From Alphaproteobacteria bacterium (GTDB taxonomy: Bacteria; Pseudomonadota; Alphaproteobacteria; JAEULC01): a DNA stretch of 64,000 nucleotides. The stretch is taken from contig JAKLKW010000010.1 in the NCBI GenBank assembly GCA_023150455.1, forward strand, positions 1 through 64,000. The letters are read 5' to 3'. Under the pieces are notes generated by a model. The model was given only the letters and a program-made list of their open reading frames with translations. It was not told where the DNA came from and made no database searches. The translations under genes were made by a program, and so were the position numbers. Of the stretch, positions 19,356-26,699 are shown piece by piece. The first letter of the stretch is position 1; every line of letters starts with the position of its first letter.

Positions 19356-20437
19356 GCGCGCGCCAACCCGGCCACGGCGCGATCGAACATCTCGAGCGCG
19401 CGCTTCAGCACCATCTCCTTCCAGTCGTCCTTGTCCTGGTAGAAGGCATCGCGGATCTGCCGCTTGATCTTCCTGCCCAGCGGCGAGGCCGGGTCGCCGT
19501 GCCGGTGGAGCCAGTTGTCGGCGCGCAGCGCCAGCAGCACGTCGGGCACCGGCTGGGTGCCGTACTCGAGCGCCATGCCGGTGACGGCGACCTGGGGCAG
19601 CTCGCGCTCCAGCCCCTCGCCCAGCGTGCCTACGACCACCGCCGAGGTCGAGTTGCCCTGCTCGGGGCTGGTGACCTGGTCGCCGTACCAGGCGCTGACG
19701 CGCGAGAAACCGGACGTGCCCGGCGCATGCATGCAGATCGGCTCGCCGTAGCCATAGGGCCCGAGCCCGGTGTGCAGATCGATGAAACCGACGTGCCTGC
19801 AGCGCGCGAGATGGCGGCGGCACAGCGCGAGGAAGGTGCGGCGCGACCAGGTGGGTACGGTGCCGCCGAAGAACAGACCGCCCTTGTGCTTGTGCTGGCC
19901 GCGGCTGATCGCCGACTGCAAGGCGAAGTCGCCATGCTTGTCGGCATAGGTCTGCAGACGCCGCGCGCAATCGGCCCGGGCCGCGTCGTCCCAGCGTTCG
20001 GGATCGAGCGCGGCGGCGATCTCGTCATAGGCGGGGTTTTCCGGCAATGGCCTGGTGAAATCGACGAAATTGCGGTTGAGGTCGACATTGTCGTCGGTCA
20101 CGCGGCGGAGCCAAGCGAAACCGTGCGGGTTGATCGCGTGGATCACCAATGCGCCGATCCCCGGCGGCAGGCGCCCGGGCCCGCCCGTCTCGATCCAGCC
20201 GACCTCCGCGCCCGAGCCGCAGAAGCCCTCGACCCCGTGCGTGCCCGACACCAGCAGCAGGGCGCGCGAAGGGTCCTTCGGCCCGAACCAAGCCGCGTCG
20301 GTCGCAAGCGACCCGCCGTCGGGCCCCTTTCCGGGGTTGGCCTCGGTGCTGGGAATACCGCCGGCCTTCGCAACTGCAGCACGGAATTTCTCGCGCGCCG
20401 CCTGGTACGTGTCGGAAAAATAGCGGCTGGCGCTCAT
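19352..20437 (-). CDS. DUF2817 / M14-like zinc carboxypeptidase family protein
   Basis: 361 residues. The zinc-site pattern of the M14/succinylglutamate-desuccinylase-like fold is visible: H-G-V-E in GTHGVEGFCGSG, DDNVDLNRNF, and a later His in FIDLHTGLGPYG. DUF2817 members are uncharacterised metal-dependent hydrolases, probably amidases or peptidases. There is no signal peptide, so it is likely cytoplasmic. It is the first gene of the operon with gnd and gntK; the link to the pentose phosphate pathway is positional only. Confidence 0.88.
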   Translation of the reverse strand: MSASRYFSDTYQAAREKFRAAVAKAGGIPSTEANPGKGPDGGSLATDAAWFGPKDPSRALLLVSGTHGVEGFCGSGAEVGWIETGGPGRLPPGIGALVIHAINPHGFAWLRRVTDDNVDLNRNFVDFTRPLPENPAYDEIAAALDPERWDDAARADCARRLQTYADKHGDFALQSAISRGQHKHKGGLFFGGTVPTWSRRTFLALCRRHLARCRHVGFIDLHTGLGPYGYGEPICMHAPGTSGFSRVSAWYGDQVTSPEQGNSTSAVVVGTLGEGLERELPQVAVTGMALEYGTQPVPDVLLALRADNWLHRHGDPASPLGRKIKRQIRDAFYQDKDDWKEMVLKRALEMFDRAVAGLARA

Positions 20438-20509
20438 GGCCGGAACGTGACCTCGTGAGGCGTGCGCGCCGCTTGGCAAGCGGCTCTGCAACCTATCATA
20501 CTCGATTCG

Positions 20510-21079
20510 ATGATGCGCAAGCCGGTTGTGACGGCGTTCCTGGTCGCGCTGGCGGTCGCCATCCTGGCCGCGACCGGCGGGGTGCGGGCCGATCAGATGG
20601 ATTCGCGCCTGCCGGAGCTGTTCGACCGCCTCAAGTCCGCGGACTCGCTGCGCGAGGCCCGCGTGCTGGAAGCCGCGATCTGGACCATCTGGACCGAGAC
20701 CGACGACGACGACGTCGGGCTGCTGTTCCGGCGCGGCATGGAGGCCATGGCCAACGACACGCCGGACGACGCGCTCAAGTACTTCACCGAGGTCACGCGC
20801 CGCGCGCCCGACTTCGCCGAAGGCTGGAACAAGCGCGCCACGATCCGCTTCGTCATGGGCGACTTCCCAGGCTCGGTCGAGGACGTCGAGCGCACGCTCG
20901 CGCTCGAACCGCGCCATTTCGGCGCGCTGTCGGGCCTCGGCCTCATCAACCTCGCGCTCGGCCGGGAGACCGCCGCGCTCAAGGCATTCGAAGCGGCCAT
21001 GGCGGTTAACCCGTTCTTCCCCGGCGTGCGCGAGCGGGTGAAGGAACTGCGCGAGAAGCTCGGCGGCAAGCCGACCTGA
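20510..21079 (+). CDS. Secreted tetratricopeptide-repeat protein
   Basis: 189 residues. The first ~26 are a signal peptide ending near GGVRA. Residues ~70-180 form about three TPR units, such as DALKYFTEVTRRAPDFAEGWNKRA and FPGSVEDVERTLALEPRHF. Such proteins serve as periplasmic scaffolds, and no partner is evident. Two adjacent ATGs (20510, 20513) are possible. It is divergent from the DUF2817 gene. Confidence 0.85.
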   Translation: MMRKPVVTAFLVALAVAILAATGGVRADQMDSRLPELFDRLKSADSLREARVLEAAIWTIWTETDDDDVGLLFRRGMEAMANDTPDDALKYFTEVTRRAPDFAEGWNKRATIRFVMGDFPGSVEDVERTLALEPRHFGALSGLGLINLALGRETAALKAFEAAMAVNPFFPGVRERVKELREKLGGKPT

Positions 21080-21116
21080 GCCTGCCGATCGGTCCCCCGA
21101 CATTCCGGAGAAGAGC

Positions 21117-21512
21117 ATGCCGTCACGCGTTGAAACGTCCACGCCGGCGAACACGCCGACGCCGATCGGTCCCTACAATCACGTCGCCAAGGTCGGCCAG
21201 TTCATCACGATCGGTGGCACCGCCGGAGTCGATCCGGCGACCGGCCGGCTGGCCGGGCCCGACGTGAAGGCACAGACCCGGCAGATCCTGAAGTCGTTCC
21301 GGGTGATGCTCGAGTCGGTCAATTCCGACCTGGAGCATGTCGTCCACGTCAATATCTTCCTCAAGGAGATGCGGGACTTCGAGGCGATGAACGAGGCCTA
21401 CGTGGAAGCCATGGGCGCGCATCGGCCGGCGCGCACGGTGATCGGCGTCAGCGAGCTGCCCAAGCCCGGCGTGCTGCTGACCATGAACCTCACCGCCGTG
21501 ACACGGAGCTAG
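21117..21512 (+). CDS. RidA family protein (YjgF/Rid)
   Basis: 131 residues. The chorismate-mutase-like trimeric fold of RidA is indicated by TPIGPYNHVAKVGQFITIGG, GPDVKAQTRQIL, the arginine in HRPARTVIGVSELPKPG, and the C-terminal beta strand. RidA proteins hydrolyse reactive enamine/imine intermediates from PLP enzymes. GGAG lies 6 bases before the ATG. Some subfamilies lack deaminase activity; the retained Arg favours activity. Confidence 0.91.
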   Translation: MPSRVETSTPANTPTPIGPYNHVAKVGQFITIGGTAGVDPATGRLAGPDVKAQTRQILKSFRVMLESVNSDLEHVVHVNIFLKEMRDFEAMNEAYVEAMGAHRPARTVIGVSELPKPGVLLTMNLTAVTRS

Positions 21513-21655
21513 CCGATGGGCAACCTGCCGGACCATGTGCCGCCGCGCCGGGCACGGCGTTCGCGCCGTAGCGTCGAGGCGGATGGCGCGCTCGGCAGGC
21601 TTGCTGCGGGCGGACAGCGACGGGCCCGGCGACGAGCCCGGCCGCAAAGCTGCCG

Positions 21656-22366
21656 CTACTTCATCGCCGTGCGGACGACGGGCAGCGCCGTCGAGTTGCT
21701 GGTCAGGCTTTTCAGCTTGCCGATCAGGCCCGGCACGTTGCTGACGCCGGCGCGCTCGAACTCGCCGCGGTAGTGGATCACCAGGCTGTAGCCGTCGACC
21801 TCGACGTCGTTGATGCTCGGCTTCCCGGCCTTGTTGTGCAGGCGCCAGTCGACGTTGAGCGGCTTGTCGGCCGTCACGGCGGTGTTGACCTTGATGTCGC
21901 CGTTCGGCTGCGGCTTCAGCTGGCCGATGGCGAAGCTGTTGACCTTGGTGCTGCCGAACCGCTCGATCGCGACATCGATGACATAGGCGGCGAAGAGCTG
22001 CGTGAACTCTTTCTTGTCGTTCTGGCTCACCGTGCGCGCCATCTTGCCGAGGGTCTGCAGCGCCATAGCCTCGAAGTCCATGGCCTCGAGCATGATGGCG
22101 GTGAAGGCGGCGTTGCGCGCCTTGGCGTCGCCCTGCTGCGACAGGACCGACACGGTGCGGTTGCCCATCTCGCGGATGAAGTTGGTTGCCTCGTCGGGCG
22201 TGATCGTGGGGCCTTTCGGCGCCGAGCGCTTGATCTTGTCCTGGGCGTAGGCCCGGCCGATCAGGGCGCCGCTCTCCCCGACCGGCCCGGGAACGGCGGC
22301 GAGAACGGCAATCGCGGCAACGGCGGGCAAGACCGCGCGGCGAAGCGACGAAACGATGCGATGCAC
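21656..22366 (-). CDS. MlaC/Ttg2D-like phospholipid-binding periplasmic protein
   Basis: 236 residues. A signal peptide (1-~37, ending AYAQ) precedes an MlaC domain with FIREMGNRTVSVLS, FTQLFAAYVIDVAIERF and the C-terminal Ig-like strands DVEVDGYSLVIHYRGEF. MlaC carries phospholipids between the outer-membrane MlaA complex and the inner-membrane MlaFEDB transporter. The GTG start at 22366 has GGGGAG 6 bases upstream. No mlaA or mlaFEDB gene is adjacent, so it is an orphan copy. Confidence 0.87.
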   Translation of the reverse strand: MHRIVSSLRRAVLPAVAAIAVLAAVPGPVGESGALIGRAYAQDKIKRSAPKGPTITPDEATNFIREMGNRTVSVLSQQGDAKARNAAFTAIMLEAMDFEAMALQTLGKMARTVSQNDKKEFTQLFAAYVIDVAIERFGSTKVNSFAIGQLKPQPNGDIKVNTAVTADKPLNVDWRLHNKAGKPSINDVEVDGYSLVIHYRGEFERAGVSNVPGLIGKLKSLTSNSTALPVVRTAMK

Positions 22367-22582
22367 GGGCAACTCCCCATAATGTGCACGAACGGGCGGC
22401 CGGCACGCGCGCAAGTATAGCGAAAACCGAAGCCGGCTCCAGTGTCGGCGGCGGCCGAGCTTGTCCGCCGCCCGTGACAACTTGCCCGGCCGGGCACCCG
22501 AGCGGCCCATGCCGGCGGCAGGGATCGGACGGTGGCAAGCAGGGTCGTCCACGGGCCCCCCTTCGGGGTCCCCGGCCAAGCC

Positions 22583-22617
22583 GGCCTGTCCGACCGGCGT
22601 GGCCCGCCGGACAGGCC
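22583..22617. terminator. GC-rich hairpin downstream of the marR-type gene
   Basis: GGCCTGTCCG (22583-22592) pairs perfectly with CGGACAGGCC (22608-22617) around a 15-base loop that can itself pair. It lies in the ~285-base gap between the mlaC-like start and the MarR stop, so it is 35 bases past the MarR stop in that gene's direction. There is no U-run, so a Rho-assisted or pausing role is more likely than a classic intrinsic terminator. Nothing else recognisable is in this gap. Confidence 0.5.
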
Positions 22618-22651
22618 TACATGTCGGAGCGGCCGGCGAGAACCGGTCGGG

Positions 22652-23161
22652 CTATGCGTCCGTTCCCGCGCGCGCAGGGCCTACCGCCTCGAGCACGGCG
22701 CCGAGCCGCGCGCGCGCCTCGCGCCACTCCCGGCGTCCGATCAGGCCGACCATGCGATCTTGCGCTTCCGACCACATCCGACGCGCCTGCGCAAGGCGCT
22801 CCCGGCCCACGGGCGTGAGCTCGATCAGCTTCACGCGCTGATCCGCCTGCGGCAGCCGGCGGATCAGGCCGTCGTTCTCGAGCACCTTGAGCGCGCGCGC
22901 AAGCGTGGTCTGATCGGCATGCAGCGATTCGACCAGCGCGGCGGCGCTGACCGGGCCAAGACGGTTGAGGCGGCTGAGCAGGCTGTATTGTGTGACCCGC
23001 AGGCCCGACGACCGCATCGCGTCGTCGTAGATCTGCGTCACCGCGCGCGTCACCATGCGCAACGCGCCGCACACGCATTCGGGCAGATCGCAGGGATCCG
23101 GCGCCTCCGCCGGTTTGCGTCCTTCCCGCTCATGCGTCCGTGAATGTGTCGGTCGCGCCAT
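22652..23161 (-). CDS. MarR family transcriptional regulator
   Basis: 169 residues. A ~25-residue polar lead with a CxxPxCxC-like segment (DPCDLPECVCGA) precedes the MarR winged helix: GLRVTQYSLLSRLNR, SLHADQTTLARALKVLEND and LIRRLPQADQRVKLIELT (recognition helix and wing). Helical dimerisation ends flank it. It is divergent from an MFS exporter-like gene, which is its probable target. The N-terminal cysteines are unusual and might sense redox state, which is inferred. Confidence 0.92.
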   Translation of the reverse strand: MARPTHSRTHEREGRKPAEAPDPCDLPECVCGALRMVTRAVTQIYDDAMRSSGLRVTQYSLLSRLNRLGPVSAAALVESLHADQTTLARALKVLENDGLIRRLPQADQRVKLIELTPVGRERLAQARRMWSEAQDRMVGLIGRREWREARARLGAVLEAVGPARAGTDA

Positions 23162-23197
23162 GGTGACAATCCGGCGATTGACCGCGCCAGCCTATTC

Positions 23198-23211
23198 CAT
23201 GTATACGCATG
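23198..23211. promoter_or_regulatory. Candidate MarR operator
   Basis: CATGTATACGCATG is a near-perfect palindrome (12 of 14 positions symmetrical) in the 80-base divergent region between the MarR and MFS genes. It overlaps an ATG at 23209 that could be read as an upstream MFS start. MarR dimers usually bind such 14-20 bp palindromes. The assignment is inferred. Confidence 0.5.
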
Positions 23212-23241
23212 TTTCTTCCGTCGATCAAGGGTCATCGTGTG

Positions 23242-24450
23242 ATGTGGCGTGCTCCCGCCTTCGTACTTTCCGTCGCTTGCGTGATGCTGGCGCTCAACAT
23301 GGGCGTGCGCGGCGGGTTCGGCCTGTTCCTCCGGCCGATCAGCCACGAATACGGCTGGCCGCTCGAGGTGTTCTCGCTGGCGATGGCGATCCAGGCGCTG
23401 GTCTGGGGCCTGAGCCAGCCGGTCGCGGGCGCGCTGGCGGACCGCTTCGGCACGCTGCGCGTGGTCGTGCTGAGCGGCCTCGCCTATGCCGGCGGCGTGG
23501 TGATGATGGCCGTGGCGACGACGCCGGTCCTGATGTATCTCGCGAGCTTCGTCGTCGGCGTGGCGATCAGCGGCACGTCCTTCGGTGTCGTGTTCGGCCC
23601 CGTCGCGCGCGCGACGCCGGTCGACAAGCGCTCGACGGCGCTGGGCATCGCCACCGCCGGCGCGTCGTTCGGCATGTTCGTGGGACCGATCCTGACCGAG
23701 CGCTTCATCGCGTATTTCGGCTGGATCGGCGCGCTTTACGCACTCGCCATCCTCGTCGCGCTGACCGTGCCGCTGGCGCCGGTGCTGGCGGGCGGGCGGG
23801 CGGCACCCGCCGCGGGCGGCCCCGCGCCCGCGCCGCAGACCTTGCGCGCGGCGCTGGCCGAGGCAAGCGCGCATTCCGGCTTCTGGTACCTGACGGCGGG
23901 CTTCTTCGTGTGCGGCTTCCACGTGACGTTCATCGCCACGCATCTACCCGCCTTCATCGCCACCTGTGGCCTGCCGGCCGCGGTCGGCGGCTGGTCGCTG
24001 GCGCTGGTGGGGCTGTTCAACATCGTCGGCAGCTACGGCGCCGGCGTCATGGGCGGCCTGTGGCGCAAGAAGTACCTGCTCTCCTGGATCTACGCCGGCC
24101 GTGCCGCCGTGATCGCGCTGTTCATGGTCCTGCCCAAGACCGAGCTGGTCGTGCTGGCCTTCGCCGGCGCCATGGGTCTTTTGTGGCTGTCGACCGTGCC
24201 GCTGACCTCGGGCCTCGTGGCGCAGATCTTCGGGCCGCAGCACATGGCGACCTTGTTCGGCATCGTGTTCGTCAGCCACCAGGTCGGCTCGTTCCTCGGC
24301 GGCTGGCTGGGCGGCGTCGCGTTCGACAAGACCGGCAGCTACGACCTGATGTGGATCATCTCGATCCTCTTGGGCCTGGGCGCCGCGGTCCTGCACATGC
24401 CGATCGGCGACCGCCCGGTGGCGCGGCTGGCCACTGCAAAGGCGGCATAG
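23242..24450 (+). CDS. MFS transporter (MCT/OFA-like)
   Basis: 402 residues with 12 predicted helices. GGFGLFLRPISHEYGWPLEVFS and PVAGALADRFGTLRVV resemble the monocarboxylate/oxalate-formate antiporter branch. The substrate is unknown. ATG 23242 follows AAGGG by 10 bases; an in-frame ATG at 23209 lies inside the candidate MarR operator and is less likely. Divergent placement from the MarR gene suggests regulation by it. Confidence 0.88.
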   Translation: MWRAPAFVLSVACVMLALNMGVRGGFGLFLRPISHEYGWPLEVFSLAMAIQALVWGLSQPVAGALADRFGTLRVVVLSGLAYAGGVVMMAVATTPVLMYLASFVVGVAISGTSFGVVFGPVARATPVDKRSTALGIATAGASFGMFVGPILTERFIAYFGWIGALYALAILVALTVPLAPVLAGGRAAPAAGGPAPAPQTLRAALAEASAHSGFWYLTAGFFVCGFHVTFIATHLPAFIATCGLPAAVGGWSLALVGLFNIVGSYGAGVMGGLWRKKYLLSWIYAGRAAVIALFMVLPKTELVVLAFAGAMGLLWLSTVPLTSGLVAQIFGPQHMATLFGIVFVSHQVGSFLGGWLGGVAFDKTGSYDLMWIISILLGLGAAVLHMPIGDRPVARLATAKAA

Positions 24451-24461
24451 GAATACGACGA

Positions 24462-24575
24462 GCCACAGGGACGCAGAGACGGAGATAGAGAGGATTCCTG
24501 CTGCGCGATCTTCGGTCGCGCCCGAAGAATCCCCTTCTTCTTTCCTCGCCTCTGTGTCTCTGTGTCTCAGTGGTG
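24462..24575. repeat. CAGAGACACAGAG-type palindromic intergenic element
   Basis: The left part has CCACAGGGACGCAGAGAC (from 24463) and the right part CTCTGTGTCTCTGTGTCTC (24550-24568), an imperfect long inverted repeat. Nested inside are GGATTC/GAATCC (24492-24497 and 24527-24532) and a GCGCGA/TCGCGC hairpin (24503-24508 and 24516-24521). The right end contains the GTG used as start by the next gene. A shorter related word, CGCAGAGACACAAAG, occurs at 2255-2269. Confidence 0.65.
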
Positions 24576-25088
24576 AAGTCGCTTCTTTCCGCGTTCGTGC
24601 TGTTGTCGCTCGCGTCGCCCGCCGCGGCGCAACTGACCCTGCAGATCAACAACCACACCTGCGGCGTGCTGGACGTGCTGCTGGCCGACGCGCCGGGCTG
24701 CGCGCCGCACGTCCCCGGCTGCACGGTTCAGGCGCGCAACGGGTACTCGACCAAGTTCGTGGTCCGCCATCCCTATCGCACCGGATATTTCCGTCTCGCC
24801 ATGCAGGGCCAATGCAGGGGCGGGCATGCCGCGATCGTCGCCGGCTGGTGCGACATCGAGATCAAGACGGTCTGGCCGCCCTTGCCCGGCGAGCCCTACG
24901 ACTGGCGCGAGCGCGCCGGGACGCAATCGCTGGGCCCGCCCTATACCGAGCCCTATCCCGGCGACTTCAATTTCGCGATCCCCGGCCCCGCCTCGCTCCT
25001 GACCATCCACATCTACCAAGGCATCTGCGACGAGCAGGCCGGCGAGCGGCGCTGCGAGGTGTTCTGCCGCGTCGAGCAGCAGCAGTAA
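24570..25088 (+). CDS. Cysteine-rich secreted protein of unknown function
   Basis: 172 residues, not recognised. A signal peptide is clear (MVKSLLSAFVLLSLASPAAAQ). The mature part has about eight cysteines (for example NHTCGVL, APGCAP, GWCDIE, GICDEQ, EVFCRVE), which suggests disulfide bonding in the periplasm, and aromatic/proline-rich text. The start is one of two adjacent GTGs (24570, 24573); neither has a ribosome-binding site, and both lie in the palindromic repeat that ends here. It converges on the pyruvate kinase gene. Confidence 0.72.
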   Translation: MVKSLLSAFVLLSLASPAAAQLTLQINNHTCGVLDVLLADAPGCAPHVPGCTVQARNGYSTKFVVRHPYRTGYFRLAMQGQCRGGHAAIVAGWCDIEIKTVWPPLPGEPYDWRERAGTQSLGPPYTEPYPGDFNFAIPGPASLLTIHIYQGICDEQAGERRCEVFCRVEQQQ

Positions 25089-25163
25089 CCAGAGGACAGG
25101 GATCAGAAATCGGGGATCAGACGAAAAACGATCTGATCCCTGATCCCTGTCATCTGTCCTCTG
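25089..25163. repeat. CAGAGGACAG-type palindromic intergenic element, copy 2
   Basis: CAGAGGACAG (25090-25099) pairs exactly with CTGTCCTCTG (25154-25163). ACAGGGATCA (25096-25105) pairs with TGATCCCTGT (25141-25150), and AGGGATCAGA (25098-25107) with TCTGATCCCT (25132-25141). It fills the space between the secreted-protein gene and pyk, and it supplies the last four codons and the stop of pyk. It probably acts as a bidirectional end of transcription. It is related to the element at 2251-2348. Confidence 0.75.
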
Positions 25164-26574
25164 ATACCCAGGCGATGCGGATCAGGTTGGTGGCGCCGGG
25201 CGTGCCGAAGGGGACGCCGGCGGTGACGACGATGCGGCTGCCGGGCTTGGCGAAGTCGTCCTGGCGGGCGATCGTGCAGGCCTTCTCGACCATCTCGGCC
25301 AGGTTGTCGATGTCCGGCGTCTCGACCGCGTGCATGCCCCAGACCACGGCCATGCGCCGCGCCGTGTCGAGCTTCGAGGTGAGGCACAGGATCGGCACCT
25401 CCGGGCGCTCGCGCGCGGCGCGCAGCGCGGTCGATCCCGAGGTCGTGTAGGTGACGATGGCGGCGGCACGGATCGTGTGCGCGACCTGGGCCGCCGCCTT
25501 GGTGATGGCGTCGGCCGCGGTCTCCTCGGGCTCGGGATGCTGCGCGTCCATGATGCGGCGATAGGAGGGCTCCTGCTCGGTGCGCGCGACGATGCGGTCC
25601 ATCATCCTGACCGCCTCCACCGGGTAGGCGCCCGAGGCCGATTCGGCCGAGAGCATCACCGCATCGGCGCCGTCGAACACGGCGGTCGCGACGTCCGACG
25701 CCTCGGCCCGCGTCGGCTGCGGCGACACGATCATCGATTCCAGCATCTGCGTCGCGACGACGACCGGTTTGCCCTTCTGCCGGCACATGGCGATGATGCG
25801 CTTCTGCAGGCTCGGCACGTCCTCGGGCGGCGACTCCACGCCCAGGTCGCCGCGCGCCACCATGATCGCGTCGGACTGCTCGACGATCTCCTCGAGCTTC
25901 TCGATTGCGGCGGGCTTCTCCAGCTTCACCATGATGGCGGCGCGCCCGGCGACAAGCCGGCGCAGCTCCGCGATGTCCTCGGGCCGTTGCACGAAGGACT
26001 GCGCCACCCAGTCGACGCCGAGGTCGAGGCCGAAGCGCAGGTCGCCCCGGTCCTTCTCGGTCAGGGGCTCGACCGGCAGGATGACGCCGGGGACGTTGAC
26101 GCCCTTGCGGTCCGACAGCGTGCCGCCAACGGTGACGGTGCTCTCGGCGAAGCCCTCGCCGCTCGCCTCGACGCGCAGGCGCAGCTTGCCGTCGTCGAGC
26201 AGCAGCTCCGTGCCGGGCGTGAGCACGCTCAACACCTCCGGATGCGGCAGGGTCACCCGCGTGACGTCGCCGCGGCGGTCCTCGAGGTCGAAGCGGAAAC
26301 GCTGCCCTTGGGTCAGCGTCACCTTGCCGTCCGCGAAGCGGCCGACGCGCAGCTTCGGCCCCTGCAGGTCCATCAGGATGCCGATCGGCCTGGACGTATC
26401 GCGCTCGAGCTGGCGGATCGCCTCGTAGCGCTGGCGATGGTCGGCATGCTCGCCGTGGCTGAAATTCAGGCGGAACACGTCGGCGCCGGCGCGGAAAAGC
26501 TCGGCAATGCGCTCCGGCGTCGAGCTGGCCGGGCCCAGGGTCGCGAGGATCTTGGTGTTTCTCTGCCGACGCAT
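25150..26574 (-). CDS. pyk: Pyruvate kinase
   Basis: 474 residues, normal for bacterial Pyk. Barrel motifs are ATLGPASSTPERI, LNFSHGEHADH, MDLQGPKLRVG and the active-site signature IMVARGDLGVE with the preceding VKLEKPAAIEKL; KPVVVATQMLESM follows. The C-terminal allosteric domain is present. It transfers phosphate from PEP to ADP in glycolysis. The last residues (SEDR) and the stop are encoded by a palindromic repeat, which suggests the original C-terminus was replaced when the element inserted. Confidence 0.97.
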   Translation of the reverse strand: MRRQRNTKILATLGPASSTPERIAELFRAGADVFRLNFSHGEHADHRQRYEAIRQLERDTSRPIGILMDLQGPKLRVGRFADGKVTLTQGQRFRFDLEDRRGDVTRVTLPHPEVLSVLTPGTELLLDDGKLRLRVEASGEGFAESTVTVGGTLSDRKGVNVPGVILPVEPLTEKDRGDLRFGLDLGVDWVAQSFVQRPEDIAELRRLVAGRAAIMVKLEKPAAIEKLEEIVEQSDAIMVARGDLGVESPPEDVPSLQKRIIAMCRQKGKPVVVATQMLESMIVSPQPTRAEASDVATAVFDGADAVMLSAESASGAYPVEAVRMMDRIVARTEQEPSYRRIMDAQHPEPEETAADAITKAAAQVAHTIRAAAIVTYTTSGSTALRAARERPEVPILCLTSKLDTARRMAVVWGMHAVETPDIDNLAEMVEKACTIARQDDFAKPGSRIVVTAGVPFGTPGATNLIRIAWVSEDR

Positions 26575-26592
26575 GCGCGGGCCAGACTACCC

Positions 26593-26610
26593 GCATGGCG
26601 CACGCCATGC
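26593..26610. promoter_or_regulatory. 18-bp palindrome upstream of pyk and the MFS gene
   Basis: GCATGGCGCACGCCATGC has perfect 8-base arms and lies 19 bases before the pyk ATG in the divergent region. It may be an operator for an unidentified regulator. There is no direct evidence beyond symmetry and position. Confidence 0.35.
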
Positions 26611-26699
26611 CAATCGCGGGTTCAGGCCCGCCGTCCCGCGCATGAGGGGACTGCCGAGAAGCCGCGACGAACGGCGCGGCCAAATGGTCTAATCGCACC

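Noticed and set aside
24462-25163. Palindromic repeats flanking the Cys-rich secreted-protein gene read as ends of a mobile element
   Set aside because: The two flanking repeats belong to different word families (CAGAGACACAG and CAGAGGACAG), there is no transposase, and no target duplication is visible.
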